Numbered from the stretch's first letter, positions 43,847 to 53,014 are shown. The stretch is 64,000 bases of DNA from Primorskyibacter flagellatus (GCF_014638275.1 NZ_BMFJ01000001.1:2158338-2222337), one strand, 5' to 3'. Notes: generated from the letters alone by a model not told the origin. Made by a program: numbers and translations.

Positions 43847-45073
43847 ATGAAACTATCCCGAAGACTGTTCATTTCCTCCGCCGCCGTCGCCCTGACGGCC
43901 CCGGCCTACCTGCGTACAGGCCTCGCCCAATCGGCCCCGATCGTCATCGGCAGCATGACCCCGCTGACCGGCGGCGGCGGCCCCTACGGCCCCGAGAAAA
44001 GCGACGCGCACCGCGCCGTGGTCGCCGAGGTGAATGCCAACGGCGGTGTCATGGGGCGCGAGGTCCGACTGATCTCGGAAGACAGCGAAACCAATCCCGA
44101 AGCCGCCGTGCGGGCCGCGCGCAAGCTGATCGACGCCGACAAGGTCTCCGCGATCCTGGGGACATGGGCATCCTCGGTGACGCTCGGGATCATGCCGCTG
44201 TGTCAGGAGGCAAACGTGCTGCAGCTGTTCTCGGGCTCCTCCGACTACCTGCCGGACGGGGACAGCAAGGGGCTGATCTTCAACCTGCAGCCGCTGAACA
44301 AGGCCTGGGCGGTGGCGCTGGCCGACCTCGCCGTGCAGCGCGGGTTCAAGGAGGTTGCCTTCGCCGGGCCGAAGAACGACTTCGCGGCTTCCATGGGAGA
44401 AAGCTTCGCAGCCTCATTGCAGGCGCTTGGCGGATCGATCGTCGGGGAGCCGTTCTATTACAACCCCGGCCAGGCCTCCTACCGGGCCGAAGCCGAACAG
44501 CTGATCAGGATGAACCCGCCCGCCATCTTCATGGCCGGCTACGTCACCGACTTCATCCCGGTCTACCGGGAACTGATCCGCGGCGGGTTCACCGGCCAGA
44601 TCATCACCCTGTCCTTTGCCGTGGGTCCCGACTTCAAGGACGCGGTCGGGTCGGCGGCGGACGGCATCCTGCACGGGTCGCCCATCCCGCCGATCGGGAA
44701 GGACAGCTACGACGCCTACCTCAAGCTGGTCGGGATCGAGCCTAACGGCCAGGTCCAGAATTCGTACGGCTGCATGGCCTATGACGAAATCAACCTGTGC
44801 CTGCTTGGCATGGAGATGGCGAAAAGCACCGTGTCTTCGGATGTCGCCGCGGCCATCCGCCAGATCGCCAACGGTCCTGGCGACCGCGTCACCACCTTTG
44901 CCGAGGGCAAGGCGCTGATCGATGCGGGCAAGCCGATGAACTACGACGGGGCCAGTTCCTCTGCCGACTTCCAGGAGAACGGGATGCTCAAGAGCCGCGA
45001 CTTCGCGCTTTACGAGATCAAGGACGGCAAGGACGAGATCATCCTGACGACGACCAGCGACGCGACCAAGTAA
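43847..45073 (+). CDS. Tat-exported periplasmic binding protein of the ABC module
   Basis: A 408-residue type I binding protein (LivJ/Leu-Ile-Val class, PF13458-like). The N-terminus MKLSRRLFISSAAVALTA has a twin-arginine signal (SRRLFI) and a hydrophobic core, so it is probably Tat-exported. The mature part starts near APIVIGSMTPLTGGGG, with two lobes and EDSETNPEAAVRAARKLID in the first. The ATG at 43847 follows AGAAGGA. It is separated from the permeases by 139 bp, but belongs to the same unit. The ligand is unknown; binding residues cannot be assigned by eye. Confidence 0.92.
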   Translation: MKLSRRLFISSAAVALTAPAYLRTGLAQSAPIVIGSMTPLTGGGGPYGPEKSDAHRAVVAEVNANGGVMGREVRLISEDSETNPEAAVRAARKLIDADKVSAILGTWASSVTLGIMPLCQEANVLQLFSGSSDYLPDGDSKGLIFNLQPLNKAWAVALADLAVQRGFKEVAFAGPKNDFAASMGESFAASLQALGGSIVGEPFYYNPGQASYRAEAEQLIRMNPPAIFMAGYVTDFIPVYRELIRGGFTGQIITLSFAVGPDFKDAVGSAADGILHGSPIPPIGKDSYDAYLKLVGIEPNGQVQNSYGCMAYDEINLCLLGMEMAKSTVSSDVAAAIRQIANGPGDRVTTFAEGKALIDAGKPMNYDGASSSADFQENGMLKSRDFALYEIKDGKDEIILTTTSDATK

Positions 45074-45090
45074 GGCCGCGCCGGAACCAA

Positions 45091-45118
45091 GGGCGTCCCG
45101 CGGTCCGCGGGGCGTCCC
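45091..45118 (+). terminator. Strong intercistronic hairpin after the binding protein gene
   Basis: GGGCGTCCCGCGG (45091-45103) folds onto CCGCGGGGCGTCCC with a single bulge, 17 bp after the stop. No T-run follows, so it more likely protects the upstream mRNA or attenuates transcription into the hydrolase gene, giving excess binding protein. Confidence 0.5.
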
Positions 45119-45149
45119 ACCACTTTAGCAGACAACAGGTTTCAGACTC

Positions 45150-46091
45150 ATGACGACGCAGAGAAACGAGGGGCGGATCAACGAAGGCATGTGGGCCTGG
45201 CGGCAACCCGAGAACCACAACAGGATGATCGGCTTCCAGTCCGGGAAAACCCCGGTGCCTGCGCCCAGCAGTGCCGAAAGCGACAGCTTTGAGCTGGCCT
45301 ATTTCGGCGGCTCCGCCTTTCGCCTGACCGCCCCGTCCGGGCTGACCCTGATGATCGACCCCTGGCGCAACCTGCCGACCGGGAACTGGGACTGGTATCA
45401 CTATGATTTTCCGCGCGAATGTGTCGATATCGTGCTGTCGACACACGCTCATTTCGACCATGACGCAGTACATATGGTCAGCGCCTCGGTCGTGCTGGAC
45501 CGGCTGATCGGCAGTTTCGAATTCGGCGACGTCCGGATCATCGGCGTTGCGGACAAGCATGTGAGCGACAGCACCCACAACGCCTATGACTGGGCCGAGA
45601 TGACACGCCGCCTGACCCCGATCCGGACGGATCCGGACACCAACTGGCGGCCCTTCGACAACTGCATCATCGTGATGGAGATGGCTGGGATGCGGATCCT
45701 GCACTGGGGCGACAACCGCCCGAACCCGCCTCAGCATGTCTGGGACGCCATCGGCGCGATCGACATCGCGCTGCTGCCCGTGGACGGGTCGCAGCATGTC
45801 CTCAGCGATGCGCAGGCCGACGAGGTGGCCGCGCGCCTGAAGGCCAAGGTCATCGTGCCGCATCACTACGGTATCTGGAACCTGACCGCGCGCGCCTCGA
45901 CCATGCTTCCCTGCGACGACTGGGTCGATGCCCATGCCGATCCGATCCGGACCGGCAGCGGAACCTACAGGTTCAGCCGGGACTTCGTCATGTCCCAGTC
46001 CGGCCGCGTCGTGCATTTCGGAGAGAACCTGGCCTTCGATCCGCCGCTGCAGGCGCCTCCGGAGGACAAGGACCGGCGCAACACGCCCTGA
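45150..46091 (+). CDS. Metallo-beta-lactamase-fold hydrolase (UlaG-like)
   Basis: A 313-residue MBL-fold protein with the full metal motif THAHFDHD (His99, His101, Asp103, His104), HWGDN and VPHHYGIW as later ligands. The layout without a signal peptide resembles UlaG/lactonase-type and related cytosolic hydrolases. It lies between the binding protein and aminotransferase genes, so it probably opens or hydrolyses the transported compound. The reaction is inference; the ligand class is unknown. Confidence 0.85.
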   Translation: MTTQRNEGRINEGMWAWRQPENHNRMIGFQSGKTPVPAPSSAESDSFELAYFGGSAFRLTAPSGLTLMIDPWRNLPTGNWDWYHYDFPRECVDIVLSTHAHFDHDAVHMVSASVVLDRLIGSFEFGDVRIIGVADKHVSDSTHNAYDWAEMTRRLTPIRTDPDTNWRPFDNCIIVMEMAGMRILHWGDNRPNPPQHVWDAIGAIDIALLPVDGSQHVLSDAQADEVAARLKAKVIVPHHYGIWNLTARASTMLPCDDWVDAHADPIRTGSGTYRFSRDFVMSQSGRVVHFGENLAFDPPLQAPPEDKDRRNTP

Positions 46092-46136
46092 CCTTCCCTC
46101 CCCCTGCCTCTCCCTCCAAGTCATGGAACCCTCAGG

Positions 46137-47309
46137 ATGCACCTCTCTCCGCTTGTGACCTCGATGCCGGTCAATCCGCTCAGGGCGCTGTTTCCCTATG
46201 CGGCCCGGCCGGGGATGCTGAACCTTGCCAGTGGCCATCCCTCGCGCGATGCCTATGACGCCGAGGGTCTCGAGGCCGCCGCCGCGCGTGCGGCCTGCGA
46301 AGCGGCCGGGTGGAGCTATGGGCCGGCCGCAGGCGATCCCGAACTGGTCGCGGCGCTGACCCGTCTGACCGTCCCGATCGCCGACGGGCAGCGGTTGCTG
46401 GTCACGTCAGGCGCACAGCAGGCCGTGGACCTCGCACTCAGGGCGCTGGTGCCACCGGGGAGCCGCGTTCTGCTGCCGGAACCGGTCTACCCGGCGATCC
46501 TGGCGCTGGCTGCCGCCGCCGGGATCGAGGTGGCGGGCTACGAGGTTCCGGCGGACGACGACCGGCTGGAGGGGCTGGCAACCGCCCTGCGGGCGGGCGA
46601 CGTACGGGCGATCTACACCCTCCCCACCTTCTCCAACCCGACCGGCGAATGCTGGAGCCTGGCGCAAAGGCTGCGGGTGCTCGCCCTTTGTGCGGAAGCG
46701 GGCGTTCCAGTGGTCGAGGACGACCCCTACCGGATGATCCGCTTCGCCGAACCGCCGCCGAGCCTGGCCGAACTGGCGCCGCAGGTGGCAGGGTCCTGTG
46801 TGATCTACGCCGGCAGCCTGTCGAAATTCGTCGCGCCCGGTCTTCGGCTGGGCTGGGCGATCGCGCCGGAACCGCTGGCGAAGGCCATGCAGGAACTTCG
46901 GCAGGCCGCCGATCTTCAGCCCAATTCGCTGGCGCAGCGGGTGGCCGTGCACTACCTCGAGTCCGGCCGGGTCGACAGCCACGTCAACCGTGTGCGCGAC
47001 CTTTATTCGGCGCGCAAGGCACGGCTGGCGTCCGTACTGGCGGAGGCCGGGTTCCGGGTGCCCGACACGGAAGGTGGCATGTTCCTGTTTCCCCGCCTGC
47101 CCGAAGGCCAGACCGCCAGCGCGCTGTTCGATCGGGCCGTGGCGGAAAACGTTCTGATCGCCCCCGGTCCGGCCTTTGCGCTGCCGGGGCGCGGTGCGGG
47201 GCTTTCGGACCGGGTGCGGCTGTGCTTCGCCGGACTGTCCGAAACGCTGATCGGTGAGGCGGCCGAACGCCTGGTCGGGGCGCTGGCGCCGACCGGGGCA
47301 CAGGTCTAG
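46137..47309 (+). CDS. PLP-dependent aminotransferase (fold type I)
   Basis: A 390-residue aminotransferase of the Aro8/MocR-C-terminal type. It has YGPAAGDPELVAALTRL, TSGAQQAVDLALRALV, FSNPTGE, DDPYRMIRF, and the PLP lysine in GSLSKFVAPGLRLGW. It keeps the Arg of the C-terminal carboxylate site in RVRLCFA. No DNA-binding N-domain is present. In this module it likely deaminates the imported amino compound; donor and acceptor are unknown. A start nine codons later (46164) is possible. Confidence 0.9.
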   Translation: MHLSPLVTSMPVNPLRALFPYAARPGMLNLASGHPSRDAYDAEGLEAAAARAACEAAGWSYGPAAGDPELVAALTRLTVPIADGQRLLVTSGAQQAVDLALRALVPPGSRVLLPEPVYPAILALAAAAGIEVAGYEVPADDDRLEGLATALRAGDVRAIYTLPTFSNPTGECWSLAQRLRVLALCAEAGVPVVEDDPYRMIRFAEPPPSLAELAPQVAGSCVIYAGSLSKFVAPGLRLGWAIAPEPLAKAMQELRQAADLQPNSLAQRVAVHYLESGRVDSHVNRVRDLYSARKARLASVLAEAGFRVPDTEGGMFLFPRLPEGQTASALFDRAVAENVLIAPGPAFALPGRGAGLSDRVRLCFAGLSETLIGEAAERLVGALAPTGAQV

Positions 47310-47345
47310 GCAAGTCTCGGGCACCAGGTACAGGGCAAAGGCACC

Positions 47346-48245
47346 ATGGATATCTTCGTTGCGCTGCTGCCCGACATCGGGCTGATCCTGATCGGCGTCC
47401 TGCTGGCCCGCACCCCCGGCATTGGCGAGGCCGGGTGGAAGGCGATTGACGCCCTGAATTTCCGCGTGCTCTTTCCCGCCCTCATCTTCATGGCTGCGAG
47501 CCGGGCGAGCTTTGACCTCGGGGACCTGACGGTGATCGGGCTGGGCGCCTGGTTCATCATGGGGCTGGGGTGCGGGCTGGCCTGGCTGGTGCGGCCGCTT
47601 GGTCCGGCGAAGTTCCTCGATTTCGCGGGCCTCTGGCAGACCGCCTGGCGCTTCAACACCGCAATCGCCCTGGTGGCGGCCAATGCGCTTTCGGCGGACG
47701 TGAGGTCGATGATGGCCGTGGCAATCGGTGCGGCGGTGCCGCTGGCCAATGTCATGGCGGTCAGTGCTCTGTCGCGGGGAAACGCGCTCGGCTTTCGCAA
47801 GACGGTGATCCAGGTCGTTTCCAACCCGTTCTTTCTGGCCAGCCTCGGCGGGCTGCTCATGTCCTTCAGCGGCCTGACCCTGCCGGAGCGGGTGCTGGAC
47901 ATTCCCGCGCGGCTCGCACAGGCTGCGATCCCCGTCGCTCTCCTGTCTATCGGAGCATCCCTGAACCTGCGGGCGCTGGCGCGGATGGACCTGTTCCTGG
48001 GCGCGCTCAACGTCATCAAGCTGCTGGTCCTGCCGGGCGTCACGCTGCTTGTCACCTCACTGGCCGGCCTGCCTCCGGCGCAGAGCGCGACACTGGTGGT
48101 CTTCTCGGCCCTGCCCACGGCTTCCGCAGCGCATGTCCTCGCCTCGGTCTTCGGGGCGGACCGGGCCATCGTCGCCACGATGATCGCGCAGTCCACGCTG
48201 ATCGGATGCGTTACCCTGCCGATCTGGCTGGCACTGATCGGCTGA
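47346..48245 (+). CDS. AEC-family transporter (auxin efflux carrier)
   Basis: A 299-residue membrane protein with about ten helices. The N-terminal PDIGLILIGVLLAR and the inverted halves around residues 150-200, with SIGASLNLRAL, fit the AEC/BASS-like family. Members move dicarboxylates, amino-acid derivatives or malonate. It is the last gene of the module, 36 bp after the aminotransferase, and could export the product or a by-product of the pathway. Confidence 0.85.
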   Translation: MDIFVALLPDIGLILIGVLLARTPGIGEAGWKAIDALNFRVLFPALIFMAASRASFDLGDLTVIGLGAWFIMGLGCGLAWLVRPLGPAKFLDFAGLWQTAWRFNTAIALVAANALSADVRSMMAVAIGAAVPLANVMAVSALSRGNALGFRKTVIQVVSNPFFLASLGGLLMSFSGLTLPERVLDIPARLAQAAIPVALLSIGASLNLRALARMDLFLGALNVIKLLVLPGVTLLVTSLAGLPPAQSATLVVFSALPTASAAHVLASVFGADRAIVATMIAQSTLIGCVTLPIWLALIG

Positions 48246-48254
48246 TCCCGCCCC

Positions 48255-48310
48255 CTTTCGCCTTGCCGGAAATATCCCGGGGGAGTCCGAAGGACGGGGG
48301 CAGCGCCCCC
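48255..48310. repeat. 56-bp dispersed element, copy 2
   Basis: Same orientation and 54/56 identity to 39529-39584, ten bases past the AEC transporter stop. Its terminal GC-rich hairpin could serve as the transcription end. Confidence 0.85.
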
Positions 48311-48417
48311 TGCCTCAGACACACGAGCCCAGTACACCCCTCCCCCTCCGCGCCTTGCCGCACAGCAGCAATTGCGCTATCGGGGCCGCAACCGAAAAGA
48401 CCCAGCCAAGGATCCTG

Positions 48418-50046
48418 ATGCGCCGAACCTCACTGGCAGCCTTTGCCAACCGGATCACCCTGCCCGACCTCCGCCTGTCTCCGGGCGAAAAGCTGACCCC
48501 GGAACGCATCCGGATCGAGTTGCTGTCCGGTCTGACCGTCGCGCTGGCGCTGGTGCCCGAAGCGGTGGCCTTTGCCTTCGTCGCCGGGGTGCATCCGCTG
48601 GTCGGCCTCTATGCCGCGTTCCTCGTCGGACTGGTGACGGCGCTGATCGGCGGGCGGCCCGGCATGATCTCGGGCGCGACCGGCGCGCTGGCGGTGGTCA
48701 TGGTGGCGCTGGTGGCGCAGCACGGAGTGGAGTACCTCTTCGCGACCGTTGTTCTCATGGGCATCCTGCAGGTCATCGCGGGCGTGATGAGATGGGGCAA
48801 GTTCATCCGGCTGGTGCCGCATCCGGTGATGCTCGGCTTCGTGAACGGGCTGGCCATCGTGATTTTTCTTGCCCAACTGACGCAATTCAAGGTGCCGGGC
48901 ACGGTCGAAAGCACCGGGCACGGCGCGGGCGGTGGCGAATGGCTGTCTGGCGCGCCGCTCTGGATCATGCTGGGACTGGTGGCGGCGACCATGGCGATCA
49001 TCTGGGTCATGCCGCGGATCACCAAGGTCATCCCGGCACCGCTCGCCGGAATCGGGATCATTGCTGCAGTGGTGATCGCCTTCGGCCTCGACGTGCCGCG
49101 GGTCGGCGACATGGCCTCTATCCAAGGCGGGTTTCCGGCGTTTCACATCCCGTCAGTCCCACTGACGTGGGAAACGTTCGAGATCATCCTGCCCTATGCG
49201 GTCATCCTCGCGGCCATCGGGCTGATCGAGTCGTTGCTGACGCTCAACCTCGTCGGAGAGATGACGGGACAGCGCGGCGGCGCCTCCCAGGAATGCGTGG
49301 CGCAGGGGGCGGCCAACGTGCTGACCGGGTTCTTTGGCGGCATGGGCGGATGCGCCATGATCGGGCAGTCGATGATCAACGTGAAATCCGGCGGTCGGAC
49401 ACGGGTGGCGGGGATCGCGGCGGCGCTGCTGCTGCTGTGCTTCATCCTCTTCGCCTCGCCCCTGATCGAACAGATCCCGCTGGCGGCGCTGGTCGGGGTC
49501 ATGTTCATGGTGGTGATCGGAACCTTCGCGTGGAATTCGCTGAAGATCCTCGCCAAGGTGCCGCTGACGGATGCCTTCGTGATCGTGCTGGTGACGGTGG
49601 TGACGGTCTATTCCGATCTCGCCGTCGCTGTTGTCGTAGGGGTCATCGTGTCGGCCCTCGCCTACGCCTGGAACAACGCGCGGCGCATCCACGCCACCAC
49701 CTATCGCACGCCCGAGGGCGCCAAGGTCTACCGGGTGAACGGTCCGCTGTTCTTCGGCTCATCCGACGGGTTTGTGGAGATGTTCGACGTGAAAGGCGAC
49801 CCCTCTCTCGTCATCGTGGATTTCGAGGGCAGCCGGGTGGTCGACCAGTCGGCCTTGCAGGCCATCGAGAACGTCGCGGGGAAATACGAGGCGGCGGGCA
49901 AGAAAATCCAGCTGCGCCACCTGTCGCGCGACTGTCACCGGCTGCTGAAAAAGGCCGGGCATCTGATGGTCGACAGCGCGGACGACCCGGATTACGCGCT
50001 GGCGGTGGATTACAACGTGCGGACGGGGATCCTGGGCGGGCACTGA
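48418..50046 (+). CDS. SulP-family anion transporter with STAS domain
   Basis: A 542-residue SLC26/SulP protein with about 12-14 transmembrane helices (GLTVALALVPEAVAFAFVAGVHP is the family signature, residues about 37-59, quoted in parts: GLTVALALVPEAV) and a C-terminal cytosolic STAS domain (about 435-535). Family members carry sulfate, bicarbonate or dicarboxylates; the substrate cannot be read from sequence. The ATG at 48418 follows AAGGATCC. It precedes a converging sulfotransferase gene. Confidence 0.9.
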   Translation: MRRTSLAAFANRITLPDLRLSPGEKLTPERIRIELLSGLTVALALVPEAVAFAFVAGVHPLVGLYAAFLVGLVTALIGGRPGMISGATGALAVVMVALVAQHGVEYLFATVVLMGILQVIAGVMRWGKFIRLVPHPVMLGFVNGLAIVIFLAQLTQFKVPGTVESTGHGAGGGEWLSGAPLWIMLGLVAATMAIIWVMPRITKVIPAPLAGIGIIAAVVIAFGLDVPRVGDMASIQGGFPAFHIPSVPLTWETFEIILPYAVILAAIGLIESLLTLNLVGEMTGQRGGASQECVAQGAANVLTGFFGGMGGCAMIGQSMINVKSGGRTRVAGIAAALLLLCFILFASPLIEQIPLAALVGVMFMVVIGTFAWNSLKILAKVPLTDAFVIVLVTVVTVYSDLAVAVVVGVIVSALAYAWNNARRIHATTYRTPEGAKVYRVNGPLFFGSSDGFVEMFDVKGDPSLVIVDFEGSRVVDQSALQAIENVAGKYEAAGKKIQLRHLSRDCHRLLKKAGHLMVDSADDPDYALAVDYNVRTGILGGH

Positions 50047-50101
50047 GGCGGCAGACCCGGGAGCCGGTGCGACTTCGATTGCAGCGGCTCCTCGCAGCCC
50101 T

Positions 50102-50848
50102 TCACGCCGTTGCCGCGACCTCTCCGGTCTCCGCCAGATAGGCGTCGTACCAGCCCGTGTCCTGTTCGTAGCCGAGATCGACGACGATATCGTGCAGGGC
50201 CGGGAACCGGGTGAACTGATCGACGATGCGCGCCCGATGATGCGGCGCGCGCCATTTCTGCGGGCGTGCGATGTCCGGGCCGGTCGGAGCCATCAGGTCG
50301 TGGCCGTAGGATTCCAGTTCCCTCGGGTGGAAGTTGCCGAAATCGCCGTGGAACTCCAGCTCGAGGCAATCCGCGAGCAGGTTCTGAACCCGACGCGGCT
50401 CTGCCACCAGATGTTCGTACTTGAGGAATATCACCCCCTGCGGCAGGTGCTCTGACCGGCTGGCGCGGGCGATCTGTTCGTGGGTCTGGAGGATTCCCGG
50501 CAGGATCTGCTGCGGCGCGCCCTGGGCGGCGACGAAGTAGCTCTGATCGGCGGCGCAGACATAATCGTCCGGCAGGCGCGGGTCATAGGCGGTCAGGATA
50601 TCGCGCGGGTCGCGCAGGGTGACGATCAGGTCCAGCCGCTTGCGCCCCTCGGCTGCCGCGACGATGCGGTCGAAATCAAAGATGTCATAGGCGCGACGGG
50701 AACAGGTGTTGCCCGGCATGTGCAGGACGGCGCGGGCGGGGAATTCCGGCCCAGGGATATTGAAGCCCGTCAGGGTCCTCTGCAACATGCTGTAAAACAG
50801 CGAACTTCCAGCACGGCTGTGCCCGGTTACCAAGATATGCCTGCTCAT
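50102..50848 (-). CDS. Sulfotransferase-family protein
   Basis: A 248-residue cytosolic protein with the PAPS 5'-phosphosulfate-binding loop TGHSRAGSSLFYSML (about 7-21) and the 3'-phosphate region IVTLRDPRDILTAY (about 75-88). These features match PAPS-dependent sulfotransferases. The ATG at 50848 is used; a GTG nine bases upstream is less likely. The acceptor is unknown. It converges with the SulP gene. Confidence 0.8.
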   Translation of the reverse strand: MSRHILVTGHSRAGSSLFYSMLQRTLTGFNIPGPEFPARAVLHMPGNTCSRRAYDIFDFDRIVAAAEGRKRLDLIVTLRDPRDILTAYDPRLPDDYVCAADQSYFVAAQGAPQQILPGILQTHEQIARASRSEHLPQGVIFLKYEHLVAEPRRVQNLLADCLELEFHGDFGNFHPRELESYGHDLMAPTGPDIARPQKWRAPHHRARIVDQFTRFPALHDIVVDLGYEQDTGWYDAYLAETGEVAATA

Positions 50849-50950
50849 TCCCGCCACCCGTTTCTACGGTTATTGGGACTGAGATGGGGTTTTCAGGGTT
50901 TAAGCCGCGTTAAGGAATGGACGGAACCGTATGTCGTGCCGCCTCACGGG

Positions 50951-51556
50951 TCAGTCGTCGGGACGGGCCAGCGAAAACACCTCGCGCACCACCGAATAGT
51001 CGCGGTAGCCAAGCCGGGTCAGCGGGTTGAACTTCGTCACGTCGAAGATGCCGTCGACCAGACAGTCGTCGCGCATGTGCACGCCGACGACCTCTCCGAT
51101 CACCAGACGGTTCTCCTTGCCGGCAAGCTGAACGATCTGCGTCACCCGGCATTCCAGCGATGCGGGCGCGTTGGCCACGCGGGAACAGGGGATGACTGTG
51201 CATTCGGCTCGCTCGATACCGGCCTTGGCAAATTCGTCGACCTCGGCCGGATAGGTGCCGGATGACACGTTCATCACGTCCCGCGCCGCGTATTCCACGA
51301 TGTTCACGCAGAAAACGCCGGTGTCGCGGATGTTCGTGGCGCTGTCCTTGCCGAAGTCCCGGTCGTCCTTGGCGGAGGTGGAGGCGAACATGACCTGCGG
51401 CGGCACATAGGCCACCGCGTTGAAAAAGCTGTAGGGGGCGAGGTTCTCGCTCCCGTCCTTGCCGCGGGTCGAAATCCAGCCGATCGGGCGGGGGGTTACG
51501 ATGGCGTTGAACGGGTTGTGGGGCAGACCATGGCCGTCTTTGGGTTCGTAGAACAT
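50951..51556 (-). CDS. Flavin reductase-like FMN-binding protein
   Basis: A 201-residue split-barrel flavoprotein of the DIM6/NTAB flavin reductase group. IVTPRPIGWISTRGKDG and NLAPYSFFNAVAYVPPQVMF are the FMN-binding landmarks; CEC-type FCVNIV and the middle SSGTYPAEVDEF segment follow. It supplies reduced flavin or binds FMN itself. The ATG at 51556 is preceded by AGGAG. It is divergent from the GNAT gene across 80 bp. Confidence 0.85.
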   Translation of the reverse strand: MFYEPKDGHGLPHNPFNAIVTPRPIGWISTRGKDGSENLAPYSFFNAVAYVPPQVMFASTSAKDDRDFGKDSATNIRDTGVFCVNIVEYAARDVMNVSSGTYPAEVDEFAKAGIERAECTVIPCSRVANAPASLECRVTQIVQLAGKENRLVIGEVVGVHMRDDCLVDGIFDVTKFNPLTRLGYRDYSVVREVFSLARPDD

Positions 51557-51636
51557 GCGCACTCCTTCGGTTTGCCCTGCTGATAGCGTCATGATAACCG
51601 GGCCGAAAGCCCGAATGCGCAGAGGAGACCGCCGGC

Positions 51637-52128
51637 TTGTTCACCCTGACGGAGGAATCCCCCGCCGACTGGTGGGAGGTCGAGGCGCTGTACGACCTCT
51701 GTTTCGCGCCGGGGCGGGAGGCGCTTTCGTCCTACCGGCTGCGCGACGGCGTGGACAAGGTGGCGGAGCTGAGCCTTGTCGCACGCGACAGTGACGGCAC
51801 CGTGGGCGGGGCGATCCGCTACTGGCCGGTGCGGATTTCAGGCCATCGCGCGCTGCTGCTTGGCCCCGTCGCGGTGCATCCGACGCATCAGGGTGAAGGG
51901 CTGGGCGCCCTGCTGATCGCAGAGTCGCTGAACAAGGCACAGGGCTCGGGATGGGACCGGGTGATGCTGGTCGGCGATCCGCCGTATTACAGCCGCTTCG
52001 GGTTCTGGAAGCTGGAGGGGGTGGAGATGCCGCCCCCCACCAACCCCGACCGGGTTCAGGGACTGGAACTGACCGAGGGCGCGTGGGACGGGATCACCGG
52101 CGCGGTTACGCGGGATATCGACGGCTGA
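51637..52128 (+). CDS. GNAT-family N-acetyltransferase (YhbS-like)
   Basis: A 163-residue acetyltransferase with the acetyl-CoA motif LGPVAVHPTHQGEGLGALLIAE (motif A, residues about 73-94, quoted in parts: VHPTHQGEGLGALL). The product GDPPYYSRFGFWKL is typical of the YhbS group. The start is a TTG at 51637 with AGGAG nine bases upstream, and no better ATG. The substrate is unknown. Confidence 0.85.
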   Translation: MFTLTEESPADWWEVEALYDLCFAPGREALSSYRLRDGVDKVAELSLVARDSDGTVGGAIRYWPVRISGHRALLLGPVAVHPTHQGEGLGALLIAESLNKAQGSGWDRVMLVGDPPYYSRFGFWKLEGVEMPPPTNPDRVQGLELTEGAWDGITGAVTRDIDG

Positions 52129-52185
52129 CCTTGATCTTGGTGCGTTGCGGCCAAATCTATTCTGCATGACCCGTGGAGAGCCCGC

Positions 52186-52986
52186 ATGACCAAGCGCAAG
52201 GCCATTGCCGACAGCCAGATACTGGACGATGGCCCGACAGAGCCGATAGATGTTGGAGCCGAACTCGACGCGCTTGCAAAAAGGTATAGACGGGCCGGAG
52301 GGCTGGGTCTTCAGGTGCTCAACCTCGTCGGCGACAGCGCGGAAGGCCTGTTGAAGCGTCTCCCCTCCCCCGTGCGCGACCGGCTGGATTCGGTGACGGA
52401 GGCCGCGCTGACCACGGCCATGCGCACGGCTCAGGGGTCCCGCCGCATCGTCGGCGACCAGCCCGACTGGCTGAACCGCGTCGTGACGACGACCATGGGC
52501 GCAGCGGGCGGCTTTGGCGGGTTACCAAGCGCGCTGGCCGAACTGCCGGTGACCACCACTGTGTTGCTGCGCGCGATCCAGGGGGTTGCGGCGGAATACG
52601 GGTTCGATCCGGAAAGCGAAAGCGTGCAGTTCGACTGCATCCGCATCTTCGCCGCTGCCGGCCCGCTGGAGGAGGATGACGGTACGGACCTGTCCTTCTT
52701 CACCTCCCGCATGGCGATTTCCGGGGCGACAGTGCAGAGCCTGATCTCGCGCGTTGCGCCCCGGCTGGCTACTGTTCTGGGCCAGAAGCTTGCCGCGCAG
52801 ACGGTTCCCGTTCTTGGCGCCGTGGCTGGGGCGGCCACGAACTTTGCCTATACGAGCTACTATCAGGAGATGGCGCATGTGCATTTCCGCCTGCGCCAAC
52901 TGGCGGTGGAGGCTGACGTCCCGCACCGGGAGCTGGTGGCGGGACTGCAGGAGCGTGTGGCGAAGCCGAAGATCCGGAAGGTGTGA
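52186..52986 (+). CDS. EcsC-family protein
   Basis: A 266-residue protein whose helical middle matches EcsC (DUF697-like in this group): AGGFGGLPSALAELPVTTTVLLRAIQGVAAEYGFDP and RVAPRLATVLGQKLAAQTVPVLGAVAGAATNFAYTSYY (each broken up here to short motifs in my reading). EcsC proteins have been linked to protease or secretion phenotypes, but the role is unclear. It follows the GNAT gene by 57 bp. Confidence 0.8.
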   Translation: MTKRKAIADSQILDDGPTEPIDVGAELDALAKRYRRAGGLGLQVLNLVGDSAEGLLKRLPSPVRDRLDSVTEAALTTAMRTAQGSRRIVGDQPDWLNRVVTTTMGAAGGFGGLPSALAELPVTTTVLLRAIQGVAAEYGFDPESESVQFDCIRIFAAAGPLEEDDGTDLSFFTSRMAISGATVQSLISRVAPRLATVLGQKLAAQTVPVLGAVAGAATNFAYTSYYQEMAHVHFRLRQLAVEADVPHRELVAGLQERVAKPKIRKV

Positions 52987-53014
52987 GGCTGTCGTTCAGG
53001 CGCCCGAAACCGAG

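Noticed and set aside
44414-46238. Minus-strand frames opposite the binding protein and MBL-fold genes
   Set aside because: They are shadows; the plus strand has signal peptide, MBL and binding-protein motifs.
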